Position numbers and translations under genes: made by a program
In this document: piece after piece, positions 34,080-41,749 of the stretch
Layout of the letters: each line of letters begins with the position of its first letter
Position numbering within the stretch: position 1 is the stretch's first letter
Notes under the pieces: generated by a model
Database searches by the model: none
The model's input: only the letters and a program-made list of their open reading frames with translations
Told to the model about the DNA's origin: nothing
DNA from: Anaerolineae bacterium
GTDB taxonomy: Bacteria > Chloroflexota > Anaerolineae > Fen-1058
NCBI GenBank assembly: GCA_003154115.1
Contig: PMCF01000420.1
Location: forward strand, 1 to 45,890
Reading direction: 5' to 3'
Length of the DNA stretch: 45,890 nt

Positions 34080-34126
34080 AAAAGAAACCGGGTTTCCGGC
34101 TCCTGCGGAGCAGGCGGAACCCGGTT
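34080..34126 (-). terminator. Terminator after the zinc-finger protein gene
   Basis: On the reverse strand, AACCGGGTTCCG and CGGAAACCCGGTT (arms at 34115-34126 and 34086-34098) form a strong stem followed by TCTTTTTCTG. The same AGAAACCGGGTTTC wording recurs at 37283-37351, so the terminator stem is part of a dispersed repeat. Confidence 0.75.
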
Positions 34127-34138
34127 CGTGAAGAGCGG

Positions 34139-34885
34139 TTATCCGCCGCGGATGGCGACGATGATCAACAATAAGCCCAGAATGCCCAGCACGACGGTGG
34201 CCATACTCGTACCGATGAGCTTCCAATCGAGACTGCTCGCTATGCTTTCACCGGCGCGTTGAGCCTTGCGTGGCTTGGGCGCAATGGGCTGTGGGGGTTT
34301 GCCCAACGTCGGTGCGACTTTGGGCACTTGCAGGGTGTTGCCTCGCTGCGAGACCACCGTTTCCGATGCTGCCGACTTAAGCGCGGGTTCCGGCTCTGTC
34401 GCGAGCCGCGCCGCGGTGGCAGCCGATACCACGTTATCGATAATCACGGGCTCTTGCTTTGGGGATGGCGCCACGGTGGGTGTGATGATCGTCACTTCTT
34501 CAGTGGCCTGGGCCGCCGGGCTGGCTTCAGGCGTCGTTGGCAAGGCAAACGGCTCGACGTAGAACTCGGGCGACTCGGCGGGCGGTTCCGGTTTGGTTTC
34601 GACGACAGGCTTGGTCTCAGCAGCGGGCTTAGGCGCAGGAACCGGTTCAGTGGGAATCTCGATCAACGGGCGCACTTCGGGCGCGGGTTTGGGCTTGGGC
34701 TTCTCGATCAACCCGAGCGCTTCGGCGCACGCTGCGCAGATCATGGCGCTGCCGGGGCCTTTGCGCGGCGTCGCATGCACGGAACACACATAGCGTCCGC
34801 AGTTGTTGCTGCACATGATGCTGGCCGGGCGCGGATTGTCGGGATCGCACAGGGCGCAGACAAACGCAGCCGTAACTCGTGACAT
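34139..34885 (-). CDS. Zinc-finger, Pro-rich, tail-anchored protein
   Basis: 248 aa. The N-terminal 60 residues carry a Cys/His-rich module (CALC at 10-13, Cys25, Cys29, Cys34, His37, CAAC at 50-53) that could hold two zincs, like B-box or treble-clef fingers. A long Pro/Glu/Ala/Thr-rich disordered region (about 62-215) follows. The C-terminus is one membrane helix (about 223-246; LIGTSMATVVLGILGLLLIIVAI) with almost nothing after it, so the protein is probably tail-anchored with the finger in the cytoplasm. I do not recognise a family. Upstream of it lies the SpoIIE-type phosphatase gene, and a terminator follows. Confidence 0.65.
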   Translation of the reverse strand: MSRVTAAFVCALCDPDNPRPASIMCSNNCGRYVCSVHATPRKGPGSAMICAACAEALGLIEKPKPKPAPEVRPLIEIPTEPVPAPKPAAETKPVVETKPEPPAESPEFYVEPFALPTTPEASPAAQATEEVTIITPTVAPSPKQEPVIIDNVVSAATAARLATEPEPALKSAASETVVSQRGNTLQVPKVAPTLGKPPQPIAPKPRKAQRAGESIASSLDWKLIGTSMATVVLGILGLLLIIVAIRGG

Positions 34886-34942
34886 GATGAATCTCCTTAG
34901 TTCAGCGATCGCGCGGTGCCACAGGACACGGCGCGCTGTACT

Positions 34943-35644
34943 CTAAAGTGGCATACTGACTTGCAACCAGCGGGTATCGACGCTTTGTTCGCGTGCGCTG
35001 ACCGCTACCACCAAAATGCTGATGTCATCGGCCGGGCGCTGCTGATCGGCGGTTAGGGCCTGCTGCAAGAGCGCCTGCGCCAGATCATGGGCGTTCAGCT
35101 GCTGCCCGATCAGCTCACGCACCAACTCCGGCACATTCAGCGGTTGGCCGGTGCGCTCACCTGCGGCGGAAAGTCCGTCGGTGAATATTACCACAGTTAT
35201 CCCCGGCGCGAGAGGCAGCTCATGGATGATGGGTTTGGTGCCCCGGTGCACCCCGACGGGCTGCGACGGCTCGTCGAATACTTGAAGTTGACCGTTTTGG
35301 CCCACCAGCGTGGGGCAATGGTTATTGCGCGACAACACCAGCGTCTTCGATTCCAGATCGACCGAGACGATATTGAGCGTGGCCGAGACCTTGCCCGAGC
35401 GGTGCGTGTACAGGTAATCGTGCGCGGCGCGGGCGGCCGCGCCATCGCGTACCCCCTCGGCCAGCAGGGTGAGGGCCTTGCGTGCCACCATATTACTGAT
35501 GGCCTTGGCGCTCTTGCCCGAACGCTGCCCGTCCACCACGATGAATGACAATCCTCCGCCGGGGCGCTCGATCATCTCGACCGTATCGCCGCTTTCCGGC
35601 GTGGCATATTTGCGAGTCTTCGCAACGGCGACGTCTAAGTGCAT
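34943..35644 (-). CDS. SpoIIE/PP2C-type serine phosphatase
   Basis: The start is taken at the ATG at 35644 (233 aa); an ATG at 35674 lies inside the inverted-repeat arm and is less likely. Metal-binding acidic motifs of the PP2C/SpoIIE fold: FIVVDGQRSGKSAKA (Asp38), VVIFTDGLSAAGE and PADDISILVVAV. This is the stand-alone catalytic domain without sensor modules, as in partner-switching phosphatases (RsbU/RsbX type) that dephosphorylate anti-sigma antagonists. No kinase or antagonist is adjacent. The GxxExxY element ends 6 bp upstream of the ATG, so the gene's original promoter may have been displaced. The next gene downstream is the zinc-finger protein. Confidence 0.85.
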   Translation of the reverse strand: MHLDVAVAKTRKYATPESGDTVEMIERPGGGLSFIVVDGQRSGKSAKAISNMVARKALTLLAEGVRDGAAARAAHDYLYTHRSGKVSATLNIVSVDLESKTLVLSRNNHCPTLVGQNGQLQVFDEPSQPVGVHRGTKPIIHELPLAPGITVVIFTDGLSAAGERTGQPLNVPELVRELIGQQLNAHDLAQALLQQALTADQQRPADDISILVVAVSAREQSVDTRWLQVSMPL

Positions 35645-35650
35645 GTTATG

Positions 35651-36167
35651 GGACACGGATAAATACGGATGCACACGGATTTTTATTGGTTTGTTGCTTG
35701 GCCGGGATTAGTCCAAGTCAAAGTACCTTTAAGTTCGTTGTCGTACACCTTGCGCCGATACTCGGCCTTTGGCCCAAAGTTCAACAGCAAGCCCACTTCT
35801 ATGGTCGTTGCCTTGAGGTAGTTGAGTAACTGGGCTTCGTGCTCGTCAAGCAAATGGCGTACTGCCTTCAGCTCGAGAATGACTGTGCCGTTCACCAGAA
35901 TATCAGCGAAATAGTCGCCGACATTATACTCTTCATAGTAGACCGTTATGCTCTTCTGTTGTTCGACCTGTAACCCCAACTTCCGCAGTTCGATCGCCAA
36001 CGAGTTTTCATAGACCTTTTCGGCAAACCCATACCCTAATGTGTTATAAACTTTGAAGAATGCTCCGATGACCTTTTCAGTCACTGCGGAATGCTTGCCT
36101 TCGAACATGAAATTCCTCCTGAAATCAACGATTAAAAATCCGTGTTTATCCGTGTGTATCCGTGTCC
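35651..36167. mobile_element. Inverted-repeat unit carrying a GxxExxY gene
   Basis: Arms of 34 bp at 35651-35684 and 36134-36167 are inverted copies with 4 mismatches. Each arm consists of three ATCCGTGT-type octamers at 10-bp steps and ends in GTGTCC outside and AAAAATCC inside. The arms enclose exactly one gene with its own ribosome site. The left arm abuts the phosphatase start, and the right arm contains the stop of the racemase gene. No target duplication or transposase is visible, so calling it mobile is an inference. Confidence 0.6.
35683..36108 (-). CDS. GxxExxY-family PD-(D/E)XK-like protein
   Basis: 141 aa; AGGAGG lies 6 bases before the ATG. It has the name-giving motif GFAEKVY (Gly27, Glu30, Tyr33) and a PD-(D/E)XK nuclease-like core: Asp69 in FADILVNG and Glu79-x-Lys81 in ILELKAVRHL, then QLLNYLKATTIEVGLLLNFG. 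All three putative catalytic residues are present, so it looks competent as a nuclease, though no activity is established for the family as far as I know (PF13366). The stop codon sits on the inner edge of the left inverted repeat. In other genomes these genes occur in many copies in intergenic positions, which fits a repeat-associated or selfish unit. Confidence 0.9.
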   Translation of the reverse strand: MFEGKHSAVTEKVIGAFFKVYNTLGYGFAEKVYENSLAIELRKLGLQVEQQKSITVYYEEYNVGDYFADILVNGTVILELKAVRHLLDEHEAQLLNYLKATTIEVGLLLNFGPKAEYRRKVYDNELKGTLTWTNPGQATNQ

Positions 36168-37264
36168 AATACTTCTTGGTGTTCCGTGAACTTATTTAGC
36201 GCCGTCTCGTTCACGGTCACGCCCAGGCCCGGCGTCGTCGGCACGGTCAACGTCGAATCGGGATTGAGCGCAAACAGCGGTTCGGCGATGTCCTCCGCGT
36301 AGTAGCGATTGCTGGCGCTGATGTCGCCGGGCAGAGTGAAGTTGGGCAGGGAGGCCAACGCCACATTGCCCGCCCGCCCGATGCCCGTTTCCAGCATACC
36401 GCCGCACCACACCGGCAGGCCGCGCGCCTGGCAGAGATCGTGGATGCGGCGCGATTCAGTGAAGCCGCTCACTCGCGCCGGCTTGATGTTAATGATCTGG
36501 CACGCGCCCAGATCGATTGCTGTCACGGCATGGCCCAGCGAATGAATGGATTCGTCCAAACAAACGGGCGTGTCGAGCAGCGGTTGAAGCTTCGAGTGCT
36601 CGTAGATGTCGTCCCAGCCAAACGGCTGCTCGATGAGCAGCAACTTGACCTCGTCCATTGCCTCAAACAAGGGCGCATCCGGCAGATGATAGGCCGAGTT
36701 CGCATCGACTTGCAGCAGAATCCTGGGGAACCTGGCGCGCACGCGCTTCACGATGTCCAGATCGTAACCCGGCTTGATTTTGATCTTGATGCGACCGTAG
36801 CCTTGTGAAAGATAACTCTCGATCTTGGCGATGAGCGCCTCGGCGGATGACTGAATGCCGATGCTGACGCCGACCGCGACTCGATCACGTGTGCCGCCCA
36901 ACGCCTTCGAAAGCGAGATACCCTGCTGCTGCGCGACGATGTCCCACAGCGCCGATTCCAGACCATGCCGCGCCATGTTGTGCCCGCGCAGATGTTCACC
37001 CAGTTCGAACGTCGCGGCAATATCAACCGGCTTGCCCAGCGCATGCGGAATGAGGAAATCTTTCAGGGCGTGCCACACCGTCGTCGTCGTTTCGTACGAA
37101 TAGCCGAAACTGTGCGACGCCGGGCACTCGCCCCAGCCGGTGAGTCCGTCGGCGTCCACGCGCACGATGACGCACTGCCGATCTTGCTCCACGCCGAAGG
37201 AAGTCTCAAACGGCGCGGTGAGGCGCATGTTGACGAGGAAGAGAGTGATGCGATCGATGGTCAT
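36146..37264 (-). CDS. N-succinylamino acid racemase/o-succinylbenzoate synthase
   Basis: The ATG at 37264 follows GGAG by about 6 bases (372 aa). Enolase superfamily, MLE subgroup: RIKIKIKPG with catalytic Lys162, metal ligands Asp188 (VDANSAY), Glu212 (IEQP) and Asp237 (CLDES), second base Lys261 (NIKPARVSG), then WCGGMLETGIGRA and NFTLPGDISASNRY, all typical of the NSAR/OSBS family. With the GNAT gene upstream, racemisation of N-succinylamino acids is favoured over menaquinone synthesis; no other men genes are present. The last residues EVLDTDTHG and the stop are encoded by the right arm of the GxxExxY element, so the natural end of the protein may have been replaced. Confidence 0.92.
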   Translation of the reverse strand: MTIDRITLFLVNMRLTAPFETSFGVEQDRQCVIVRVDADGLTGWGECPASHSFGYSYETTTTVWHALKDFLIPHALGKPVDIAATFELGEHLRGHNMARHGLESALWDIVAQQQGISLSKALGGTRDRVAVGVSIGIQSSAEALIAKIESYLSQGYGRIKIKIKPGYDLDIVKRVRARFPRILLQVDANSAYHLPDAPLFEAMDEVKLLLIEQPFGWDDIYEHSKLQPLLDTPVCLDESIHSLGHAVTAIDLGACQIINIKPARVSGFTESRRIHDLCQARGLPVWCGGMLETGIGRAGNVALASLPNFTLPGDISASNRYYAEDIAEPLFALNPDSTLTVPTTPGLGVTVNETALNKFTEHQEVLDTDTHG

Positions 37265-37282
37265 GAGTGCTCCGTAATGTCC

Positions 37283-37351
37283 AGAAACCGGGTTTCTCCA
37301 CGCTAATCGTTCAATTCCATTTGGAATCGCTTGCGCGGAAACCCGGTTTCT
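37283..37351. repeat. AGAAACCGGGTTTCT inverted repeat
   Basis: GAAACCGGGTTTC (37284-37296) and GAAACCCGGTTTC (37338-37350) are perfect 13-bp inverted arms, with a smaller hairpin ATTCCATTTGGAAT inside. It fills the gap between the GNAT and racemase genes and could attenuate transcription within the operon. Related sequence forms the stem at 34080-34126. Confidence 0.65.
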
Positions 37352-37355
37352 TCGG

Positions 37356-38219
37356 TTAGCCGTAACTGTTTTCGCTTGGTTCGATCTTCTGCAGCAGGTA
37401 GAAACTGCGTGCGTACTTTCCCGGCTCGTGCACATAGTCGATGACGGTGAAGCCACTGGCAAAGGCCGTTTCGCACAGCAGACGCAGATGAGCGCGCCAC
37501 GCCAGGGCCAGCGCATTGTCGGTACGTTTGATGGCTTGAAAATCCGCCGGGAATTCCACCAGGAACCGATCGGGGCGCGGTGATTCAATCGGATTGGCGC
37601 ACATCGGCAATCCGCGCTCATCCCACGTCACAGAATTCAAGATCGTCACGCCCTCATCAAGGTAATCTGCTAACGACGCCTGCTTGCGTGCGAGATGATT
37701 TTCTACATGTGATGAAGCAATCCACCAGTCCACCTGGAAGCGATCGGTTGCCAGGCCCAGATTAAGGTCGTCGCGTAATTCGCCGTATTGGTCGGGGATA
37801 TAGGTATTGCACACCGCGCCCAGCTTAGCGATGTTGAGACGCGCATTCTTGCTTTCCAGCGGATCGTACGTCCACGTGATCAAGCGCAGACCCTGTTTAA
37901 GTACCGCCTCGCGCTGCGCGACTTTGAGCGCATAGCCCACGCCGCGACTTTGCCATTCCGGCAACACGCCCATTAGATGCGAGGCGTGCTTCAAGTTCGT
38001 GATAGATTGATCGCTGGCACCCAAAAAGCCAAACACACACCCGATCAGCTGATCGGGCGCGAACGCGCCCAACACTACGCCGCCGTTCTTGGCGATGGTC
38101 AGCATGACGTGCAGCGGCGCAATATCGATGTCGGCGCTGCCCCACGCGGCGCGTTGCAGTTCTTCGGCCGCATGAAATTCATCGAGCGTTTTGAGAGGAC
38201 GGATTTCAAAGTCGGACAT
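37356..38219 (-). CDS. GNAT acyltransferase partner of NSAR
   Basis: The start is the ATG at 38219, 8 bases after the SDR stop (287 aa). The N-terminal half is a GNAT fold: FEIRPLKTLDEFHAAEELQ, then HLMGVLPEWQSRGVGYALK as the acyl-CoA motif A, and LITWTYDPLESKNARLNIAKLG. It belongs to the predicted acetyltransferases of the COG3375 type found beside N-succinylamino acid racemases. In Geobacillus an NSAR operon pairs the racemase with a GNAT that succinylates D-amino acids, so conversion of D- to L-amino acids through N-succinyl intermediates is the probable pathway. A separate desuccinylase is not seen here. The donor is unproven. Confidence 0.85.
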   Translation of the reverse strand: MSDFEIRPLKTLDEFHAAEELQRAAWGSADIDIAPLHVMLTIAKNGGVVLGAFAPDQLIGCVFGFLGASDQSITNLKHASHLMGVLPEWQSRGVGYALKVAQREAVLKQGLRLITWTYDPLESKNARLNIAKLGAVCNTYIPDQYGELRDDLNLGLATDRFQVDWWIASSHVENHLARKQASLADYLDEGVTILNSVTWDERGLPMCANPIESPRPDRFLVEFPADFQAIKRTDNALALAWRAHLRLLCETAFASGFTVIDYVHEPGKYARSFYLLQKIEPSENSYG

Positions 38220-38227
38220 GGTGGCGT

Positions 38228-39118
38228 TTAACCCAAATAAGTCAACGCCTGGGCCAGGCGTATGGGCGTAAAACCAAACTGAAATGAGATCGCATCCAGG
38301 TTCGTCGTGCGATCGATCGACAGCAGGTCGATCTGGGTATTCGTGTATAGCGCCTGTCCACCGATGAAGCCGCGCATGAAGTTCGACCAGCGCACCGCGC
38401 TGGCGGGGCGCAGATAACGCTTGCGGTGCGTGTGATGCGTGACTTGCATGATCGTGTTGATCATGTCGTCGTACGTTAGATGTTGCGGTCCGCCCACAGC
38501 GTACGTTTTGCGGCTCGTCTTGTTGTCGGCGATGCAGGCGAGAATGCAGCGTGCCAGGTCGCTGACGTGCAACGGTTGTAACCGCACGCGGCCATCGCCA
38601 GGAATCGGAAAGAAAAACGGAAAGCGCCGCAGTGCCAGATCGATCGTCTCCGTCCAATTGTCGCCAGGCCCATACACCGCCGACGATTCCAGCATCGTAT
38701 AATCCAAGTCGCTCGCCTCGACGACGTCGTCGACCTGCGCCTTGATGCGCATGTACGGAAAGGCCGAATGCGTATGCGCGCCGATGGAACTGATCGTAAT
38801 CAGCCGCCGGGTGCCGACCTCTTTCATCGCGTCGATGACGTTCTGCGTGCCTTGAATGTTCGTGGCTTCAAACGTATCCCGCTCGGTCTCTTCCCACACT
38901 CCGGCTAGATGGATGACGTGCGTGACCTGATAGAGCGCTACACGCAGCGCGGGTAAATCGTCCACGTCGCCGGCGACGACGTGAATTCTCACGCCCGGCG
39001 CAAACGCGCGTTCACGCGGCGAGGGGCGAATGAGACCGCAGACCGGATACTGGGCATCGACCAGGTGTTTGACGAGATGTTGACCGATGAAGCCGGTCGC
39101 GCCGGTAACAAGAATCAT
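38228..39118 (-). CDS. NAD-dependent epimerase/dehydratase (extended SDR)
   Basis: 296 aa. N-terminal nucleotide-binding motif TGATGFIG (5-12), the SSIG strand with catalytic Ser near 110, and Tyr122-x-x-x-Lys126 (YMRIK). LEPSSVYGP-like ESSAVYGPGDNW and VSDLARCILACI are typical of atypical extended SDRs of the NDUFA9/NAD(P)-binding type. It lies 11 bp after the HAD gene and 8 bp before the GNAT gene in the same operon. Substrate cannot be predicted. Confidence 0.9.
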   Translation of the reverse strand: MILVTGATGFIGQHLVKHLVDAQYPVCGLIRPSPRERAFAPGVRIHVVAGDVDDLPALRVALYQVTHVIHLAGVWEETERDTFEATNIQGTQNVIDAMKEVGTRRLITISSIGAHTHSAFPYMRIKAQVDDVVEASDLDYTMLESSAVYGPGDNWTETIDLALRRFPFFFPIPGDGRVRLQPLHVSDLARCILACIADNKTSRKTYAVGGPQHLTYDDMINTIMQVTHHTHRKRYLRPASAVRWSNFMRGFIGGQALYTNTQIDLLSIDRTTNLDAISFQFGFTPIRLAQALTYLG

Positions 39119-39129
39119 GGTAATGTCCG

Positions 39130-39783
39130 TTAGTAGAACTTCTCGATTGGCCAGCTGCGCTGGTGCGCCATTCTTTTCAGGCGGGCATCGGGATTGACGA
39201 CAATGGGATGTCCGACGAGTTCTAGCAGGGGCCGATCGCTATGGCTGTCGGTGTAGAAATAAGCGGCTGACAGGGCGGCATTGTACTCGTCCGCATAGCG
39301 CTGCGCCCACGTGACTTTGCCTGCGCCGTAACACGCTGGTTCGACCACCTCCCCCGTCATGCGATCATCGACCACGACCAACTGTGAACAGATGAAGTCG
39401 ATGTGCAGCTGTTCGGCCACCGGCTGTACCGCGAATTGCGTTGAGGCTGAGATCAAAACCACGTGGTGTTCCTGCTGCCGATGAGCTTGGATCAGCTCGA
39501 TGGCGCGTGGCGTGATGTGCGCTTTCAACCTTTGATCGAACCACGCGTAGGATTCCGCCATGAGGTGTGAGGCGCTCACTTCATCGATGTAGGAGAGCAA
39601 TTTGGGTGCGGCGCGGTTCATATCGACGGCTGATGCTTTATACATCAATGTCCACCACGCGATGTGCAGCAGCAGGCGCGCGCCAAGGCGCTTTTGCCCG
39701 CGCAGGTGCTTGACGTACTCCAGGCTGGAGCTCGTATCGAGCACCGTATAGTCCATGTCGAAAAAAGCGAGCACGGTTGACAT
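39130..39783 (-). CDS. HAD-IB phosphatase (SerB/CicA-like)
   Basis: 217 aa. HAD motif I FFDMDYTVLD (nucleophile Asp9, acid/base Asp11), motif II Ser in LISAS, motif III Lys in YGAGKV, and motif IV YTDSHSDRPLLE. The helical cap between motifs I and II (about 20-95) marks subfamily IB, which includes phosphoserine phosphatases and CicA. It is the first gene of the four-gene operon; its start lies only 6 bases after a TACAAT -10 box. Confidence 0.9.
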   Translation of the reverse strand: MSTVLAFFDMDYTVLDTSSSLEYVKHLRGQKRLGARLLLHIAWWTLMYKASAVDMNRAAPKLLSYIDEVSASHLMAESYAWFDQRLKAHITPRAIELIQAHRQQEHHVVLISASTQFAVQPVAEQLHIDFICSQLVVVDDRMTGEVVEPACYGAGKVTWAQRYADEYNAALSAAYFYTDSHSDRPLLELVGHPIVVNPDARLKRMAHQRSWPIEKFY

Positions 39784-39789
39784 GGCACC

Positions 39790-39795
39790 ATTGTA
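39790..39795 (-). promoter_or_regulatory. -10 box for a possibly leaderless HAD mRNA
   Basis: On the reverse strand TTACAAT is followed by six bases (GGTGCC) and then the ATG at 39783, the same geometry as at the polymerase gene. There is no room for a ribosome-binding site. The -35 is not obvious. Confidence 0.45.
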
Positions 39796-39837
39796 ACACG
39801 AGTGACTTGGTGTCTGGCGCGGCGTGAAGTCAGGCGT

Positions 39838-40264
39838 TCAGCGCGGCAGAGAGAGTTGATTGATCACGATCAGGCCGCCGGCGATCAAGGCCAGACTGCC
39901 GAGATAAATCGCCAGCTGCCGTTGATGCCGCTTCCGATCGGGTTGGGCGGCGAACCGGCGACTCAGATGCGCGACGACGACTGCCAGGATCATGATGATC
40001 GGATGAACCCAAGTGGCGCTGTCGGCCCATGTGATGGTGTCCTGCAAAGTCGCTGCTCCTAACACGAGCAGGATGCCCAGCAAGAGTTGAAAGTCGAGCA
40101 GTCCCGCATAGGGCGCGGCTGACGCCCACGTCGAGGCGCGTGAAGCGCGCACTCACGCTGAGCATGCTCACAAACGATCGGGCGGCGCCGAACAACGCCA
40201 GCGAGAGAATCAACCACCGCACGAAGCTGTGAATGGTCAGCAACGAATCTTGAATTTGTTGCAT
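39838..40264 (-). pseudogene. Small multi-helix membrane protein, frameshifted
   Basis: The ATG at 40264 follows AAAGGGA. The first frame gives LLTIHSFVRWLILSLALFGAARSFVSML...FTRLDVGVS and then leaves its homology. The rest (AAPYAGLLDFQLLLGILLVLGA, WVHPIIMILAVVVAHLSRRF, LAIYLGSLALIAGGLIVIN) continues in another frame from about 40130. Joined, it would be about 142 aa with four membrane helices, resembling uncharacterised membrane proteins found near oxidase or respiratory genes. Length 427 bp is one base more than a multiple of three, consistent with a single indel. I do not recognise a named family. Confidence 0.7.
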
Positions 40265-40351
40265 GAGTTTGTCCCTTTCAAAGTAATGGCTTGATGCTAC
40301 CACGCCCGGAACAGATGTCAAACTGCGACGCACTGCGTCGTAAGACGCGCT

Positions 40352-40390
40352 GTATCGTCAGATACGCCGTATCGTCAGATACGCCGTATC
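40352..40390. promoter_or_regulatory. Tandem palindromic sites upstream of fabF
   Basis: The 17-bp unit GTATCGTCAGATACGCC is repeated exactly (40352-40368 and 40369-40385) and followed by GTATC. This makes two copies of the 13-bp palindrome GATACGCCGTATC (40361-40373 and 40378-40390) at 17-bp spacing, between the divergent membrane-protein and fabF genes. They look like paired operators for a dimeric repressor, perhaps of fatty acid synthesis. The regulator is not in the window. Confidence 0.6.
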
Positions 40391-40440
40391 TTTACGCCAC
40401 TCCGTGTGTTACATACCGAGAGACTAATTGGGAGGATACT

Positions 40441-41682
40441 ATGAGTCGTCGAGTCGTTATCACGGGCCTGGGCGCGGTGACGCCGGTGGGCAATGATGTG
40501 CCGACCATGTGGCGTAATCTGCTCGCGGGCAAATCTGGCGCCGGGCCGATCACGTTGTTTGATGCCGCTGCTTTCAAAACAAAATTTGCGTGTGAGGTGA
40601 AAGACTTCGACGCCGGAACACTCATTGGCAAAAAGGACGCGCGCCGCATGGATCGCTTTACGCAGTTGGCAGTGGTGGCGGCGCAGCAAGCATTACAGGA
40701 CAGCACCTTAATCGTGAACGCCGACAACACGGCGCGCATCGGCGTGTATGTCGGTTCTGGCATTGGCGGCATCGGGACGTTGGAGGCCGAGCTGCGGCAG
40801 TTGGTCGCCAAGGGGCCCGATCGGGTCAGCCCCTTCCTAGTGCCGATGATGCTGCCCGACACCGCCGCCGGACAGGTGGCGATTCAATTTGGACTGCGCG
40901 GCCCCAACATGGCGATCGTCACGGCGTGTGCGTCCGGCAACAATGCCATCGGCGAAGCGACCGAGTGCATTCGGCGCGGCGCGGCCGATGTGATGGTAAC
41001 CGGCGGCGCGGAAGCAGGAATTACCCCGTTGGCGGTGGCGGGCTTCAACAGCATGACGGCCATCTCCACGCGCAATGACGCGCCCACGCAGGCCAGTCGT
41101 CCCTTTGATAAAGAGCGCGATGGATTTGTGATCGGCGAAGGCGCGGGTATGTTGGTGCTGGAAGAGTTAGAGTACGCCCGAACACGCGGCGCAAAGATCT
41201 ATGGTGAGATTCTGGGGTACGGCGCAACGGCCGATGCTTATCACATCACTGCGCCGGAAGAGAACGGCGCGGGTGCGGTGCGCGCGATGCAAGCGGCCTT
41301 GCAACAGGCGAGCCTGCAACCCGATCAAATCGATTACATCAACGCGCACGGCACCAGCACGCCGTTGAACGATAAGAGCGAAACGCTGGCGATCAAGACG
41401 GTGTTTGGCGCAGCAGCTTATCGCATCCCGATCAGTTCCACCAAGTCGATGACGGGACACCTGTTAGGCGCAGGTGGCGCGGTCGAGTCTGTGATCTGCG
41501 CGCGCGTGTTGACCGAGGCCGTCATCCCGCCGACGATCAACTACGAGCATCCCGATCCGGCCTGTGATCTCGATTACGTGCCAAACACCGCGCGCCCGGC
41601 AGCGATCGAGACCATCATGTCGAATTCATTCGGCTTTGGCGGACACAACGCCGTGTTGATCTTCGGCCAGTATCAGGCTTAG
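40441..41682 (+). CDS. fabF: 3-oxoacyl-ACP synthase II (KAS II)
   Basis: The ATG at 40441 follows GGAGG (413 aa, normal length). Catalytic Cys163 (TACASGNNAIGEA), His303 (NAHGTSTPLND), Lys335 and His340 (STKSMTGHLLGAGG) fall at the same numbers as in E. coli FabF. SNSFGFGGHNAVLIF closes the protein. It elongates acyl-ACP with malonyl-ACP in fatty acid synthesis. The KAS III gene follows 67 bp on, and tandem palindromes lie upstream. Confidence 0.97.
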   Translation: MSRRVVITGLGAVTPVGNDVPTMWRNLLAGKSGAGPITLFDAAAFKTKFACEVKDFDAGTLIGKKDARRMDRFTQLAVVAAQQALQDSTLIVNADNTARIGVYVGSGIGGIGTLEAELRQLVAKGPDRVSPFLVPMMLPDTAAGQVAIQFGLRGPNMAIVTACASGNNAIGEATECIRRGAADVMVTGGAEAGITPLAVAGFNSMTAISTRNDAPTQASRPFDKERDGFVIGEGAGMLVLEELEYARTRGAKIYGEILGYGATADAYHITAPEENGAGAVRAMQAALQQASLQPDQIDYINAHGTSTPLNDKSETLAIKTVFGAAAYRIPISSTKSMTGHLLGAGGAVESVICARVLTEAVIPPTINYEHPDPACDLDYVPNTARPAAIETIMSNSFGFGGHNAVLIFGQYQA

Positions 41683-41749
41683 GTTCTGAAATCCTCACAA
41701 GCGCTACGCGAAACCTGTGAGGGTTAGCGGTAATCTCTAGGGGGGCCGT

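Noticed and set aside
35645-35674. Earlier ATG for the SpoIIE-type phosphatase
   Set aside because: The added ten codons lie within the inverted-repeat arm, with no ribosome site.
41693-41722. CCTCACA/TGTGAGG hairpin between fabF and fabH
   Set aside because: A 7-bp stem with a 16-nt loop and no T-run; too weak to call, and fabF-fabH are probably co-transcribed.
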